DNA from: Negativicoccus massiliensis
GTDB taxonomy: Bacteria > Bacillota > Negativicutes > Veillonellales > Negativicoccaceae
Length of the DNA: 64,000 nucleotides
NCBI GenBank assembly: GCA_900155405.1
Contig: LT700188.1
Location: 682,001 to 746,000 of the forward strand
Direction of reading: 5' to 3'
The position numbers and the translations under genes are program-made. The notes beneath the pieces are model-generated. The model saw nothing but the letters and a program-made list of their open reading frames with translations, made no database searches and was not told where the DNA came from. Positions 29,339-43,401 of the stretch are shown piece by piece (position 1 is the first letter of the stretch; each line of letters begins with the position of its first letter).

Positions 29339-30119
29339 GCGGCCATACGGAGCCGCTCTTCCGTTCCGGTTTTTCGACCCGCCCCGGCGTACCTAAATCT
29401 TTCTCTGTGATGCCGTATTCCTGCATCGTCACGCCGACCAAAGCGCCGTAGGTTTGCAAGACGCCCTGCTCGAATTGATTTTGCTTAGCGTAGGGAACAA
29501 AGTAGCGATCTAAAATCTCGCCCGCTTTCGCATCATTAAGCGCGCCTTCCATGCCGTAACCGACCTCAATGCGCACCTGTTTGGCGGACGGCACGACCAA
29601 AAGCAAAATTCCGTTGTTCTTCGCTTTATTGCCGATCCCCCAGCGCCGAAACAACTCGGTCGCATACATTTGCATATCCCCGTCGGGAATACTCGGCATG
29701 GTCGCTACTACGACCTGGGCGCCGGTTTTATCTTCCAAAGCGCGCCCCACGGAGCGGATTTTCCCGACCGTTGTGCGCGACAAAATGCCCGCGAAATCCT
29801 GCACATAAATATCGCCGCGCAACGCCGGATACGGCGTTGTCACAGGTGCTGTCGGAACATTGTCGGTGGCAGCGCCTGTCTGCGCGGGACCGATCTGCCG
29901 CGGCGACGGCTGATGATTAGGCTGACTCGGCGCCAACCCCTGCTCCGCCGGCAGAGAATCCGTCGCTTTCGGCCATAACGGCGAACGCTCCGCTGTCGCT
30001 ACATCGGCAGCCGATACCGCGGGAACAATCGTCGCCATGACCAGCCAGCAAACGGTAACGAACCATATCCCCCACCTGCGCAGCACTTCCGTCGTGTGCA
30101 CGCGCGTGTTTTCCATCAC
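29109..30119 (-). CDS. TPM-domain (YgcG-like) protein, 3' end disrupted
   Basis: Secreted or membrane-anchored protein. A signal peptide (ending about VSAADVA) is followed by a Pro/Gln-rich linker and a TPM domain (about residues 102-235: VQDFAGILS, GAQVVVATMPSI, LFRRWGIGNKAKNNGILLLV, EVGYGMEGALNDAKAG). A membrane segment (AILIVFLML) follows. Family members end in a Gly-rich tail, found here out of frame at 29010. After about residue 290 the frame runs through sequence I regard as inserted or misassembled. It pairs with lemA 13 bp upstream, a common association; exact function unknown. Confidence 0.75.
   Translation of the reverse strand: MMENTRVHTTEVLRRWGIWFVTVCWLVMATIVPAVSAADVATAERSPLWPKATDSLPAEQGLAPSQPNHQPSPRQIGPAQTGAATDNVPTAPVTTPYPALRGDIYVQDFAGILSRTTVGKIRSVGRALEDKTGAQVVVATMPSIPDGDMQMYATELFRRWGIGNKAKNNGILLLVVPSAKQVRIEVGYGMEGALNDAKAGEILDRYFVPYAKQNQFEQGVLQTYGALVGVTMQEYGITEKDLGTPGRVEKPERKSGSVWPLAILIVFLMLDGIFNRGRLTRILLLMFFSRGGGLSLFSLFMWIRDRDGMGRWRFLPEKFFLPLDFKEQNPPYQWRY
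29203..29240. other. Tn5/Nextera mosaic-end-like sequence
   Basis: CTGTCTCTTATCCACAT (29203-29219) matches 16 of the first 17 bases of the Tn5 mosaic end used in Nextera libraries. AAGAGACAG at 29232-29240 is the inverted copy of its first nine bases. It lies in the Gly-rich coding part between the two 46-bp repeats. Confidence 0.5.
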
Positions 30120-30132
30120 CGCACGTCCTTAC

Positions 30133-30687
30133 TTAAAACTGAACTTGCGGCGGAGTTTGCGCGCTTTCCGAAGCGCGGAAATAGTCACGGCTGCTGAAGC
30201 CCAACAATCCCGCCACGATATTCGTCGGGAATTGGCGAATCCGGGCATTGAACGCCTGTACGGTGCCGTTGTAATCACGGCGCGATGTGGCAATGCGGTT
30301 TTCCGTGCCGGCCAATTCGTCCTGCAACGCGCGGAAATTCGCATCCGCTTTCAAGTTCGGATAATTTTCAACGACCATAAACAAACGTCCCAACGCGCTC
30401 TGCAGTTGCGCATCGGCTTCCGCTTTTTCGGCGACCGACTGCGCGCCCGCCATCTTGGCGCGAGCATTTGATACATTATCAAAGACCGCCTGCTCGTGTT
30501 GCGCATAGCCTTTGACCGTATTGACTAAGTTCGGAATCAAATCGTTGCGCCGTTGTAACTGCGTATCGACTTGCGCCCAGGCGCCGTTAACCTGTTCATT
30601 CGCAGTAACCAGTCCGTTGTACTGGCCGATCATCCAAAATCCCGCCAATGCGATGACTGCAATGACTATCCACCAAATTCTTTTCAT
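30133..30687 (-). CDS. lemA: LemA family protein
   Basis: 184-residue protein with one N-terminal membrane anchor (IWWIVIAVIALAGFWMIG) and a long helical bundle containing the family's YNGLVTANEQVNGAWAQVDTQLQRR and VARYNGTVQAFN-like pattern (here RRDYNGTVQAFNARIRQFP). ATG 30687 follows GGAGG at 5 bp. First gene of a lemA-TPM operon. LemA proteins pair with TPM proteins in many bacteria and are thought to act at the envelope. Confidence 0.92.
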   Translation of the reverse strand: MKRIWWIVIAVIALAGFWMIGQYNGLVTANEQVNGAWAQVDTQLQRRNDLIPNLVNTVKGYAQHEQAVFDNVSNARAKMAGAQSVAEKAEADAQLQSALGRLFMVVENYPNLKADANFRALQDELAGTENRIATSRRDYNGTVQAFNARIRQFPTNIVAGLLGFSSRDYFRASESAQTPPQVQF

Positions 30688-30911
30688 AATAGCCTCCTCC
30701 AGCTCTATAAACAAGAAATCATTTGACTATATTATACCATAATCGACTCTTCTACTTGCTCCATGTACCCTTTATATCTTCTTTGTTTGTGCCTTGTATC
30801 TGTTCACGTCGCGCTCTTTCCTGACATGAACTCATTGCATTATCGGGCCGTCACCGGTAGTAAAAGGCGTTCTGTATAAATACGTACGAAGTGTAAAAGT
30901 ATTTTATCGGT

Positions 30912-30953
30912 AAAAAACGGTAACTGCCATTCGCTACGCAGTTACCGTTTTTT
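30912..30953 (-). terminator. terminator of the amino acid permease gene
   Basis: ACGGTAACTGC/GCAGTTACCGT arms with a 12-nt loop and flanking A/T-runs. The remaining gap to lemA (30688-30911) shows no gene. Confidence 0.8.
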
Positions 30954-30955
30954 AT

Positions 30956-32311
30956 TTATTCTTTTAAGACCGGCGGTTTATGTTGAAGTCCGCGCGTGGA
31001 AACGAGCAGGTAGATCAAGCCGACGAAGAGCCACACCGCGCCGACGATCAAACAGGTCGTGGAAAGGTTCGCCCACAAATACGCGCACACGGCAAAACCG
31101 ATGAGCGGCGCGAGGAAGTAACGGAATATTTGCCGTTCTTTTTTACGCCAGAAGTAGTACACAATGACCGCGAGATTGACGCACATAAAACCGAACAAAC
31201 CGCCGAAATTCAGAAGTTCGGTCACAATCGGAATGTCGAGGAAAATCGCGCCGAATACGCCGATCGCCGCCATAATCAAAATATTGTACGTCGGCGTTTT
31301 GTACTTCGAATGCAAATGCGCGAAAAAAGTTTTCGGCAGCAAACCGTCGCGTCCCATGCCGTACAAAAGACGGGCCGCGCTGGACTGACCGGCAAGTCCC
31401 GCCGTCATCGTGGAGATAATGACCGCAATCGTATAGGTAATGGCGAGCCATTCGCCGCCGGCGAGCTGCGCCACTTCAAAAAGCGCCGTGTCCTGCGAGG
31501 CGAAGGTCGTGTAATCCGGCCAGACGAGCTGCGCCAGGTAGGCCTGCAAGATAAAGATCAGGCCTCCGAGAAGGCAAGCCGCCATTGCCGCGACACCGAT
31601 ATCTTTCTCCGGACGAACCGCTTCTTCCGCCATCGTCGTAATCGAATCAAATCCCAGAAACGAGAAGCAGGCAATCGCCGCGCCCGCTACCAGTGCGGAA
31701 ATCGAGTGCGCGCTTTCCGGATGAAACGGTGCGGCTGAAATCAATGTGCCCGCGCCGATACCATTTGTCAGCGCCCATGCGCACATGGCGCAAAACAGAA
31801 AAACAATGACACCCATGACCCCGACTAAGAGCATGTTCGTTTTCGCCGCTATATCCACGCCGAAATAGTTGACGACGGTAGTCACCAGCGCGATGCCGAG
31901 TACATACACATAGTACGGAATCGCAGGAAACGTCGAGTGCGCATACGCCGCCCCGACCATAAAAACAATCAACGGCACCAGGACATAGTCCAAAAACATC
32001 GCCCAGCCCGCAAAAAATCCGAGATAGGGATTAATCCCTTTTTCCGTATACGAGTACGTCGATCCGGCCACCGGAAACGCATTGGCCATTTTACCGTAAC
32101 TCATCGCGGTAAAAAGCATCGCTACCATCGCAATGACGTACGCGAGCGCCAAAGTCCCCCCCGTCGTCGCTGTCGCATAGCCGTAAATATAGGCCGGCGC
32201 GATCGGCGTCATAAACGCGATACCGTAAATAATTAAATCTTTACGCGTCAACACCCTTTTCAATGCCTGATCATACCCCGTACCAACAACGTTACCGTTC
32301 GGTTCCGCCAT
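30956..32311 (-). CDS. APC family amino acid permease
   Basis: Inner-membrane secondary transporter of 451 residues with about 12 hydrophobic segments. The APC signature TTGGTLALAYVIAMVAMLF, FPVAGSTYSYTEKGINPYLGFFAGW and FLGFDSITTMAEEAVRPEKDIG are clear. Substrate cannot be set from sequence. I start at the ATG 7 bp after GGAGG; another ATG lies two codons upstream. A gap of about 140 bp separates it from a downstream-oriented racemase gene, so they may be separate units. Confidence 0.88.
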   Translation of the reverse strand: MAEPNGNVVGTGYDQALKRVLTRKDLIIYGIAFMTPIAPAYIYGYATATTGGTLALAYVIAMVAMLFTAMSYGKMANAFPVAGSTYSYTEKGINPYLGFFAGWAMFLDYVLVPLIVFMVGAAYAHSTFPAIPYYVYVLGIALVTTVVNYFGVDIAAKTNMLLVGVMGVIVFLFCAMCAWALTNGIGAGTLISAAPFHPESAHSISALVAGAAIACFSFLGFDSITTMAEEAVRPEKDIGVAAMAACLLGGLIFILQAYLAQLVWPDYTTFASQDTALFEVAQLAGGEWLAITYTIAVIISTMTAGLAGQSSAARLLYGMGRDGLLPKTFFAHLHSKYKTPTYNILIMAAIGVFGAIFLDIPIVTELLNFGGLFGFMCVNLAVIVYYFWRKKERQIFRYFLAPLIGFAVCAYLWANLSTTCLIVGAVWLFVGLIYLLVSTRGLQHKPPVLKE

Positions 32312-32433
32312 GCCCATCCCTCCTTAGCTGTAATAATCAGAGTATACCATAATAAACAGATTAGAACGACCAAAATAATTTTATTTATTACAAATTATAT
32401 CACTTCTGTCTCACCGTACATCATTCAAGAAAT

Positions 32434-32457
32434 AAAAAAGAGCCCGCAGGCTCTTTA
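32434..32457 (-). terminator. terminator of the racemase gene
   Basis: AAGAGCCCGCAGGCTCTT hairpin flanked by A- and T-runs, overlapping the last codon region. Confidence 0.75.
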
Positions 32458-33159
32458 TTCACACGTGTACAACTCCCGCAGGCAGGCCCGCGCCAACGCC
32501 GCCAACGACGACACCGCGCGCTGATCCGGAAGTTGCGCCGCGCCGTACGCCAACGGCAACTCCGTGCAGGCCAGCACGAGCGGCACATCGTTTTCACGCC
32601 ACAAAAGTTCCGCCGCCTGACGCAAGCGTTCGCCCGCCAGCGTGAAATTGCCGGATTTGATATAGCGCAACGACTCCTCCGCCCACTCACCGGCAAGCGG
32701 CAACGGATCGTATAACGCAAAGCCTCGTTCCGCCGCTTTTTTCTGGTACAAACCGGAGCGCAATGTTCCCTGTGTTCCCAAAAGCCAAGCCCCTTTAGGC
32801 GAAAGCTTCGCCGCCTCCGCCAACGTCACGTCCATGATATTGATCAGAGGCGCTGTAAGTTCAGCGGCAAATTGTTCAATGAAATAGTGCGCCGAATTAC
32901 ATGGTGCGCAAAGCACGTCCGCACCCCATGTGATCAACTTTTCAAAGTCGTCTCGCATTTGCGGGCCGGGATCGGCTTCTTTGCCGAGCATGGCCGCGCT
33001 GCGATCGGGCAGATCCGTGTCGCCGAGCATAATTACCGTCGGATGCTCTTGATCCGTTTCCGCCGGCGCGTATACCGCAAGCAGACGTAAAAATTCCGCC
33101 GCTGCCGCCGGTCCCATCCCACCAAGCACGCCTAATACTTTACCGTTCTTTTTAACCAT
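32455..33159 (-). CDS. aspartate/glutamate racemase family protein
   Basis: Cofactor-independent amino acid racemase, 234 residues. The two catalytic cysteines are visible: CAPCNSAHYF in the N-terminal half and LACTELPLAYG in the C-terminal half. The N-terminus GVLGGMGPAAAAEFLR is typical of RacD/YgeA-type aspartate racemases. It follows the permease gene's direction and precedes it, so a role in amino acid use is possible. Start taken at the second ATG, 6 bp after CGGAAG. Confidence 0.88.
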   Translation of the reverse strand: MVKKNGKVLGVLGGMGPAAAAEFLRLLAVYAPAETDQEHPTVIMLGDTDLPDRSAAMLGKEADPGPQMRDDFEKLITWGADVLCAPCNSAHYFIEQFAAELTAPLINIMDVTLAEAAKLSPKGAWLLGTQGTLRSGLYQKKAAERGFALYDPLPLAGEWAEESLRYIKSGNFTLAGERLRQAAELLWRENDVPLVLACTELPLAYGAAQLPDQRAVSSLAALARACLRELYTCE

Positions 33160-33244
33160 AGCCATCTTCCGTTTCTTTTATTTTACATTTATCTTACCTT
33201 TTTACTTTAACGAATGCAATGATAACCGAAAGGTATACAAAAAT

Positions 33245-33278
33245 AAAAAAGAGACCGCCGTCATGACGGTCTCTTTTT
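33245..33278 (-). terminator. terminator of the acetamidase/formamidase gene
   Basis: GAGACCGTCATGACGGTCTC-type stem (AGAGACCG.../...CGGTCTCT) with A- and T-runs. Confidence 0.8.
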
Positions 33279-33305
33279 GCATTTCCCAACATAAATTTTT
33301 CCTTT

Positions 33306-34205
33306 TTATCCGATCAACGGCTTTTTGTTCAACACTTTCGGCGTGCCTACACGGAAGCTGTCACCGCCGGCTTCTTCCACAAGGCAAGCCTGGTTGGCGC
33401 AGAGATATCCCTGAATGGACATATACATCGCGGTATCCGTGTAGTCCAACCCGTACGCATTGCTGATCAGGCGATGCAATTCCAGGTAACCTTCGCGAAT
33501 GGCGTCATCGCACGTCGGTCCGCAGGTATTGACAAAGTACGCATCTTTGGTTTCCGTAACCGCCCAATTTAGCTTGAAATTTTTCAAAAGACGCACACGC
33601 ACGATCACTTCACCGGCGATTTCAATGCCGTTGCCGCAGACTTCACCGTCCGCCATCGTGGCATGCAGATCGCCCATCGCCAGCAGGCCGCCTTTAACAC
33701 GTACCGGGAACCAAACCGTTACGCCCTTTTGGATGATGCGGCTATCCATATTGCCGCCGTGATTTCCCACAAAACCGGTAGAGATTTCTTTTTCATCGGT
33801 CGCGACACCGATCACGCCGACCATCGTGTCCAACGGCCATACCATATCATTGGCGTCCCAATGCACCAAGCCGTTTTCAATGCGCATGATATGCGTGCGC
33901 AACTCGCTTTTTTCACAAAACGGACCGCATTCGGGAATCGAACATACCGCGCCCTGGTCGGCCACCGTGACATCCAAAATATCAACCGCCAGCGCGTCGC
34001 CCGGTTCCGCGCCTTCGATGTAAAGCGGGCCGGTCGCCGGATTCGTATGTTGCCAATCCACCGTTTCCGCAATATCCGTCGGCTTTTGCACCTGACCGTC
34101 GTAGCAGTCTTTGGTGATAAATTTGACCACTTCACCCGGTTTAGCTGTCGCAACCGGCTGCATATCGGGAGTAAACTTATAAATACATTCTCTGATCTCT
34201 TGCAT
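33306..34205 (-). CDS. acetamidase/formamidase family protein
   Basis: Predicted metal-dependent amide hydrolase (FmdA/AmdA fold), 299 residues. Family landmarks: TGPLYIEGAEPGDALAVDI, GNHGGNMDSRIIQKG, LAMGDLHATMADGEVCGNGIE with the conserved Asp/His, and a Cys-containing C-terminus. Substrates in the family are formamide, acetamide or related amides. An NhaC-type antiporter gene lies 78 bp upstream in the same direction, so they may share a transcript. Confidence 0.88.
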   Translation of the reverse strand: MQEIRECIYKFTPDMQPVATAKPGEVVKFITKDCYDGQVQKPTDIAETVDWQHTNPATGPLYIEGAEPGDALAVDILDVTVADQGAVCSIPECGPFCEKSELRTHIMRIENGLVHWDANDMVWPLDTMVGVIGVATDEKEISTGFVGNHGGNMDSRIIQKGVTVWFPVRVKGGLLAMGDLHATMADGEVCGNGIEIAGEVIVRVRLLKNFKLNWAVTETKDAYFVNTCGPTCDDAIREGYLELHRLISNAYGLDYTDTAMYMSIQGYLCANQACLVEEAGGDSFRVGTPKVLNKKPLIG

Positions 34206-34282
34206 AGAACTTCCTCCTTTACCATATCACTGTAAATTTGCTACACACTACTATCTTGCCCAACATCACCTTTGCCGGAAAA

Positions 34283-35728
34283 CTAGAACACAAAACCCGC
34301 GATTAAATACATCACGGCGGAAATTGCCGCAAAGATAACGGAGTAAGCAACGCAAGTCGATGCGTGGTAACCCGGCTTTAAGCCGAAGACCGATGAAGTC
34401 AGCATCGTGTAATCGCAAATGTAACACATATTACAGCCGAAAGCGCCGGCCGAAATAATCGCCGCCCCTACCAGGTACGGATTGGCCCCGACGGTCAATG
34501 ACACCGGAATCAAAATCGGGAACGTAATTAAAATCAGGCCCCAATTAAGCGACATGATACATTCCGAGATACAAAAGACGACAAACACGAGGAACGGTAA
34601 CAAATTCGGATTGACGAAGGTCTGTACCACATTTGCCAAGTAATCGATATATCCCAGATCTACCAACACATCATTGAGCATATACGACACGCAGAACAAA
34701 ATAATCAAACTCATAAAATCGGCGAAGCCGGCAATCAGACACTCTTCAATATCTTCCGATTGAATAATATTGCGCAGTAAATAGTAGCCGATCGTCACCG
34801 GTAAAACCACTAACATTGCCGGCACCGTGTCGAATTCAAAATAACAAACCACGCCCATCAAGAAAACAATCGGCAGGAAAAAGTCCAGCAGCCCGCCGTC
34901 TTTTTTACCCGGGACCTGCTCTTCCATATTTTCAATCGGCACGTAGTATTCTTTTCGTTGCGTTTTCAAGCCGCCCAAACGCGGTAAATAGCCGGCGGCA
35001 AAAAGAAATGTGCCGATCATGGAAACGATCGCATAGAAACTGAACGGTATGGAGCGGAAAAACGCCATCATGCCGTTACCGTTTTCGGCAAGCCCCGCCG
35101 AAGCAAACACACCGCCTAAAAACGCCGCCCATGAAGTAATCGGAAACAGTACACGCAACGGTTCCGCCAAAGTATGGATCAAGTACGCGCCGTCTTCCCG
35201 CGGAGCGTCCAATTCATCATACATCGGCGCCATAATACTGCCGCCGATCGTAACCGTCATGTAATCATCAAAAAACAGCGGAAATTGCATAAGCCAAGTC
35301 GCCATATTTAATTGCCGCGCCGATTTCACTTTACGTTTAACCAATCTTGCAAACGCATGCAATGCGCCGGTTTTACCAAGAAGTTTTGTAAATACGTTCA
35401 AAAAGCAGCACATCAGAACAATCCACAAAAAATCTTCATCCGCCATGGTCTTATACAACTGCTCTTTAAATCCGTCTACTACACCGATCCCTGTATTTAA
35501 CGCTACTCCCAACATGGTGGCAAAAATCAGCGTCTCCAAAATACGTTTCGTCAGCAACGTATAGTAGAGGATATATATGATTAATAAAGTTCCTATTCCT
35601 TCCGGCAAATGATCTTTTCCCGGCGTCAGAAATACGGCTCCCAATAAAAGCAAAAAGGTAAGTCCGTAGCTCATGCATTTGTGCAAAGCAGAGTCGGGAT
35701 CCAATAAAGTTTTGTATAAAGACCGCAT
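34283..35728 (-). CDS. NhaC-type Na+/H+ antiporter family protein
   Basis: Inner-membrane transporter of 481 residues and about 12-13 hydrophobic segments. FPLFFDDYMTVTIGGSIMAP carries the paired acidic residues typical of NhaC/ArsB-related carriers, and ITSWAAFLGGVFAS is also conserved. ATG 35728 follows GGAGG at 7 bp; the longer frame lacks a site. Ion specificity is by family only; its position before an amidase gene could mean it carries a carboxylate or amide instead. Confidence 0.8.
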   Translation of the reverse strand: MRSLYKTLLDPDSALHKCMSYGLTFLLLLGAVFLTPGKDHLPEGIGTLLIIYILYYTLLTKRILETLIFATMLGVALNTGIGVVDGFKEQLYKTMADEDFLWIVLMCCFLNVFTKLLGKTGALHAFARLVKRKVKSARQLNMATWLMQFPLFFDDYMTVTIGGSIMAPMYDELDAPREDGAYLIHTLAEPLRVLFPITSWAAFLGGVFASAGLAENGNGMMAFFRSIPFSFYAIVSMIGTFLFAAGYLPRLGGLKTQRKEYYVPIENMEEQVPGKKDGGLLDFFLPIVFLMGVVCYFEFDTVPAMLVVLPVTIGYYLLRNIIQSEDIEECLIAGFADFMSLIILFCVSYMLNDVLVDLGYIDYLANVVQTFVNPNLLPFLVFVVFCISECIMSLNWGLILITFPILIPVSLTVGANPYLVGAAIISAGAFGCNMCYICDYTMLTSSVFGLKPGYHASTCVAYSVIFAAISAVMYLIAGFVF

Positions 35729-35805
35729 GGTAAAACCTCCATCCTTTTCTTCTGTAGTATACCAAATCATTGAAGGAAAGAAAATTCCAAAAACAACTAT
35801 TAAAT

Positions 35806-35835
35806 AAAAAAGAGACCGTCATTTGACGGTCTCTT
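35806..35835 (-). terminator. terminator of the rRNA operon
   Basis: GAGACCGTC/GACGGTCTC hairpin followed by T-run on the minus strand, just past the 5S gene. Its stem resembles the terminator at 33245-33278. Confidence 0.8.
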
Positions 35836-35841
35836 CGCGTA

Positions 35842-35957
<116 letters not shown>

Positions 35958-36038
35958 TTACTTGCTGAGTTCGCTGTTTGCTCCCTCAAAACTATACAGA
36001 AGAAGTAGATCACCTTCGTAGTTCATTCGTACTTTCTA

Positions 36039-38959
<2,921 letters not shown>

Positions 38960-39144
38960 TTTCGTATCGAATGTTTCTCTACGTTTGGTGTTCTCTTGTG
39001 TATCAAGAGTTTCTTTCTTCTTCTGTGTAGTTTTCAAAGAACAATTGAGGAATCTTACGATTCTCTCAAAACTAAACAATGCAAATTGCCAATGTGTCGA
39101 CCTAAGTGACCGGATCTTAACTTTCGTTATGATCGGTTCGGTCT

Positions 39145-40714
<1,570 letters not shown>

Positions 40715-40853
40715 GTTTGATCGCTCATTTGTTTGCCTTGTTGCCAAGGACTTTTGTAATTGACTCGGGTCTGTATATCAGACCCGCACATTGGCGTTAA
40801 TTCTTTGCATTGTTCAGTTTTCAAAGAACCGCGTCGCTTCATGCGACTTTTAT

Positions 40854-40883
40854 AGTATACCAAACACTCGGCTTTGTTGTCAA
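40854..40883 (-). promoter_or_regulatory. rRNA operon promoter, proximal
   Basis: TTGACA (40878-40883), 18-bp spacer, TATACT (40854-40859) on the minus strand. A TTCTTTGAAAACTGAACAA leader element, common before Firmicute rRNA genes, follows. Confidence 0.75.
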
Positions 40884-40928
40884 GCACTTAATATACTTTG
40901 TTGCGCCGCCGTTTCTTGCGGCTTGATT

Positions 40929-40957
40929 ATCATAGCATTGCAACTATATCTTGTCAA
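40929..40957 (-). promoter_or_regulatory. rRNA operon promoter, distal
   Basis: TTGACA (40952-40957), 17-bp spacer, TATGAT (40929-40934) on the minus strand, about 75 bp upstream of the proximal promoter. Confidence 0.7.
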
Positions 40958-41130
40958 GAACATTTTACAGATGTCGGGTTGAATTTTTGCAAACCTTTAT
41001 AGATGTACTAATTTATAAACATATGATGCAATTTAAGTAAATGATTTTTTATCTCTAAACCAAATTGCCGTATTACTATAGTGTAAATTTTCAGCGGGAA
41101 TGTCGACGAGTACGCCGGATATTCATTCGA

Positions 41131-41211
41131 CAAAAAGCGCCGCCTCATCTTGGCAGCGCTTTTATATTTTTCATATTTATGACATTGATGTGAAAAGGCA
41201 AGACAGGTAAC
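41131..41211. repeat. left copy of an about 81-bp direct repeat flanking the accessory cassette
   Basis: About 94 percent identical to 44476-44557 with five small differences. It contains the AAAAGCGC/GCGCTTTT terminator hairpin that in the right copy ends potE. No gene ends at this left copy. Confidence 0.9.
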
Positions 41212-41299
41212 GCTGACTTATTTATTATTAAAGCAATTAATTTAATATTTTTTAATAATTATTGTTTTAAAAATGGTTTTATTTTTCATTTTCAAAACT

Positions 41300-41339
41300 G
41301 ATAGCTATTATGTTTACAATATAGTATAATATAACTATC
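41300..41339 (+). promoter_or_regulatory. imperfect inverted repeat around the -10 region of the cassette
   Basis: GATAGCTAT (41300-41308) and ATAACTATC (41331-41339) are an 8-of-9 inverted pair enclosing a consensus TATAAT (41325-41330). No good -35 box is seen at the matching distance. This could be an operator for a metal-responsive or other repressor. The stretch 41212-41299 is very AT-rich and otherwise featureless. Confidence 0.4.
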
Positions 41340-41380
41340 ATCTATTTCATAATATATTTCAAACTTTATGGAGGCCTTTT

Positions 41381-43342
41381 ATGGAGCAGAAATATCGTAA
41401 ACTATTACCTGTTGTAATTCTTGCCGCCACAACATTTTCCAATAGTATTACCACTAATGCGCAAGACGTAAATAAACGGTCAATCTACTCCCTACCTCCA
41501 GTTATTGTTACAGCCACCCGATCTGAAAAGAAAGATATAGATATCGCTGCATCAACCAAAGTATATAGCAAAGAAGATTTAGTAAAAACCGGAACTTCAA
41601 ACATTATCTCTGCCCTGAATTACACTAACGGCCTTACTTTCATGGGCTATGGACCTGAAGGCTCTTCTTTAGGCTCCAAAAATAGCCAGCTTATCATTCG
41701 TGGGGTAGATAAAGGGACGCTCGTAATGATTAATGGCACACCTCTTAATTTAAACGGCCGATATAACTTGGAAGATCTTCCATTCGACAGTGTGGACAAA
41801 GTAGAAATCGTTAAAGGTGGAGGTTCCGTACTTTATGGGAGCGAAGCTATCGGTGGTGTAATAAACATCATAACTGCAAATGAATTACCTAACAAAATAT
41901 CTCTTGCTGCAGGCACTAAAAATCGTCAGAAATATAATTTTAGTACCCAGGCAGGCAAACTTTCTTTCGCATATAGCCATAACCACTGGGGTGCATCACT
42001 AAAAACCTCGGACTTAATAACAAGCAAAAAGAAAATGAATAATTATGTCCGAGATATCCAAAAAAATAGTTACTTTATAAATTACCGGTTTAATGACCAC
42101 TCCAGCCTCATGTACCAGCACACCCAGTCAAAAAAAGATTATGATTACGTTTTTGGTGAGGGCTATGATTTATTAACAGATAAAATCAGATACAACAGAT
42201 TATATAATTACAAAAAAGATTTTTTGCAATACCATTTTAATAATAACTCAACAAAAGGAATCATTTATTATAACCGCTCTCTTTCCGATAGTTCAAATAC
42301 AGACTTTATGTCTTCTCGCGGAAGCAAACACGGTTACCCCAAATATGTATTTGAACAAGAAGAAAACTACTCCTATGGTGGTGATTTGATGAAAACGTGG
42401 AATAACAAATCCGCCAAATATACTTTAGGGGTGAATTTCCAGCATGAATATTATAAACCTGATACCTTCGCCAATAAACATTACAGCAAAAACAATTATT
42501 CAATCTATGCACAATATGAAAAAAGCTTAAATGAGCAAAATCATTTTCTTTTAAGCGCCCGCGAGACCTGGGCCAAAATGCCTGAAAAAACATTTAATAA
42601 TTTCAGTGGACAAATACAGTATATTTATAAACTTACAGAAAATGAAAGTCTTTATGCTTCTATCGGACAATCCTTCAGAATGCCTTATCTTAGGGAGATG
42701 TATTCTTCAGGAGTCAATCGCTTAGAAGGAAATACTGCATTAAAGCCGGAAAAGGGCATGCATTATGAGCTGGGCTGGAAGAACCAGCATAATAATCATC
42801 TTTGGAAAGCCAGCTTATTCAAATACTATATAAAAGATAATATCGCCTATACACTAGGAAGGGGTGGTGGCAAAAGCTATTCTACCAATCAGGACTTAAA
42901 GAATTTTGGTGTCGAAGCTTCTGTTAATTATCAAAATGCATTAGGCTTAAATTATCATTTAGGATTAACTGTTCATAATCCTAAAGTAAAAACAAGATCC
43001 GATAATGCACCATCTACTGTACAAGTTAAGAATTATTGGGATCGTATTTACGGACAAATGCAAATAAGCGGAGGAATCGGCTATACAAAAAATAAATGGT
43101 CAACTAATTTAGAAGGTACTTACATGTTTAAAAGAGTTGCTTCTCCCAGCAGTTCTCCCTCTTTTGATATAAAACCTTATTTTCTTACTTCTTTAATGAT
43201 ACGTTATGCTCCCAACAAAAACAGTAATGTTACATTCACAATGCAAAACTTATTGAATAGAGCTGATAATTTTGGCGGATCAACTACCGCTTATTACTCT
43301 ACTCCCCGTTCTTACATGATTGAATATGAGCATAAGTTCTAG
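41381..43342 (+). CDS. TonB-dependent outer-membrane receptor
   Basis: Predicted energised importer across the outer membrane. Its 653 residues comprise a signal peptide (cleavage about TNA-QD), a TonB-box-like PPVIVTATR, a plug domain (about 45-165, with QLIIRGVDKGTLVMINGTPL and VEIVKGGGSVLYGSEAIGGVINI), then an Asn/Tyr-rich 22-strand-type barrel ending in Phe (EYEHKF), the outer-membrane insertion signal. Gene and flanks are visibly AT-rich compared with neighbours. No TonB, ExbB or ExbD gene is in the window. The partner gene downstream (DUF4198) suggests a metal or metal complex as cargo; a vitamin or siderophore remains possible. Confidence 0.92.
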   Translation: MEQKYRKLLPVVILAATTFSNSITTNAQDVNKRSIYSLPPVIVTATRSEKKDIDIAASTKVYSKEDLVKTGTSNIISALNYTNGLTFMGYGPEGSSLGSKNSQLIIRGVDKGTLVMINGTPLNLNGRYNLEDLPFDSVDKVEIVKGGGSVLYGSEAIGGVINIITANELPNKISLAAGTKNRQKYNFSTQAGKLSFAYSHNHWGASLKTSDLITSKKKMNNYVRDIQKNSYFINYRFNDHSSLMYQHTQSKKDYDYVFGEGYDLLTDKIRYNRLYNYKKDFLQYHFNNNSTKGIIYYNRSLSDSSNTDFMSSRGSKHGYPKYVFEQEENYSYGGDLMKTWNNKSAKYTLGVNFQHEYYKPDTFANKHYSKNNYSIYAQYEKSLNEQNHFLLSARETWAKMPEKTFNNFSGQIQYIYKLTENESLYASIGQSFRMPYLREMYSSGVNRLEGNTALKPEKGMHYELGWKNQHNNHLWKASLFKYYIKDNIAYTLGRGGGKSYSTNQDLKNFGVEASVNYQNALGLNYHLGLTVHNPKVKTRSDNAPSTVQVKNYWDRIYGQMQISGGIGYTKNKWSTNLEGTYMFKRVASPSSSPSFDIKPYFLTSLMIRYAPNKNSNVTFTMQNLLNRADNFGGSTTAYYSTPRSYMIEYEHKF

Positions 43343-43401
43343 CTAAGAAACAAAAGAAAATATAATGTGAATAATATATATTTATTAGAAAGGGGATTAC
43401 C

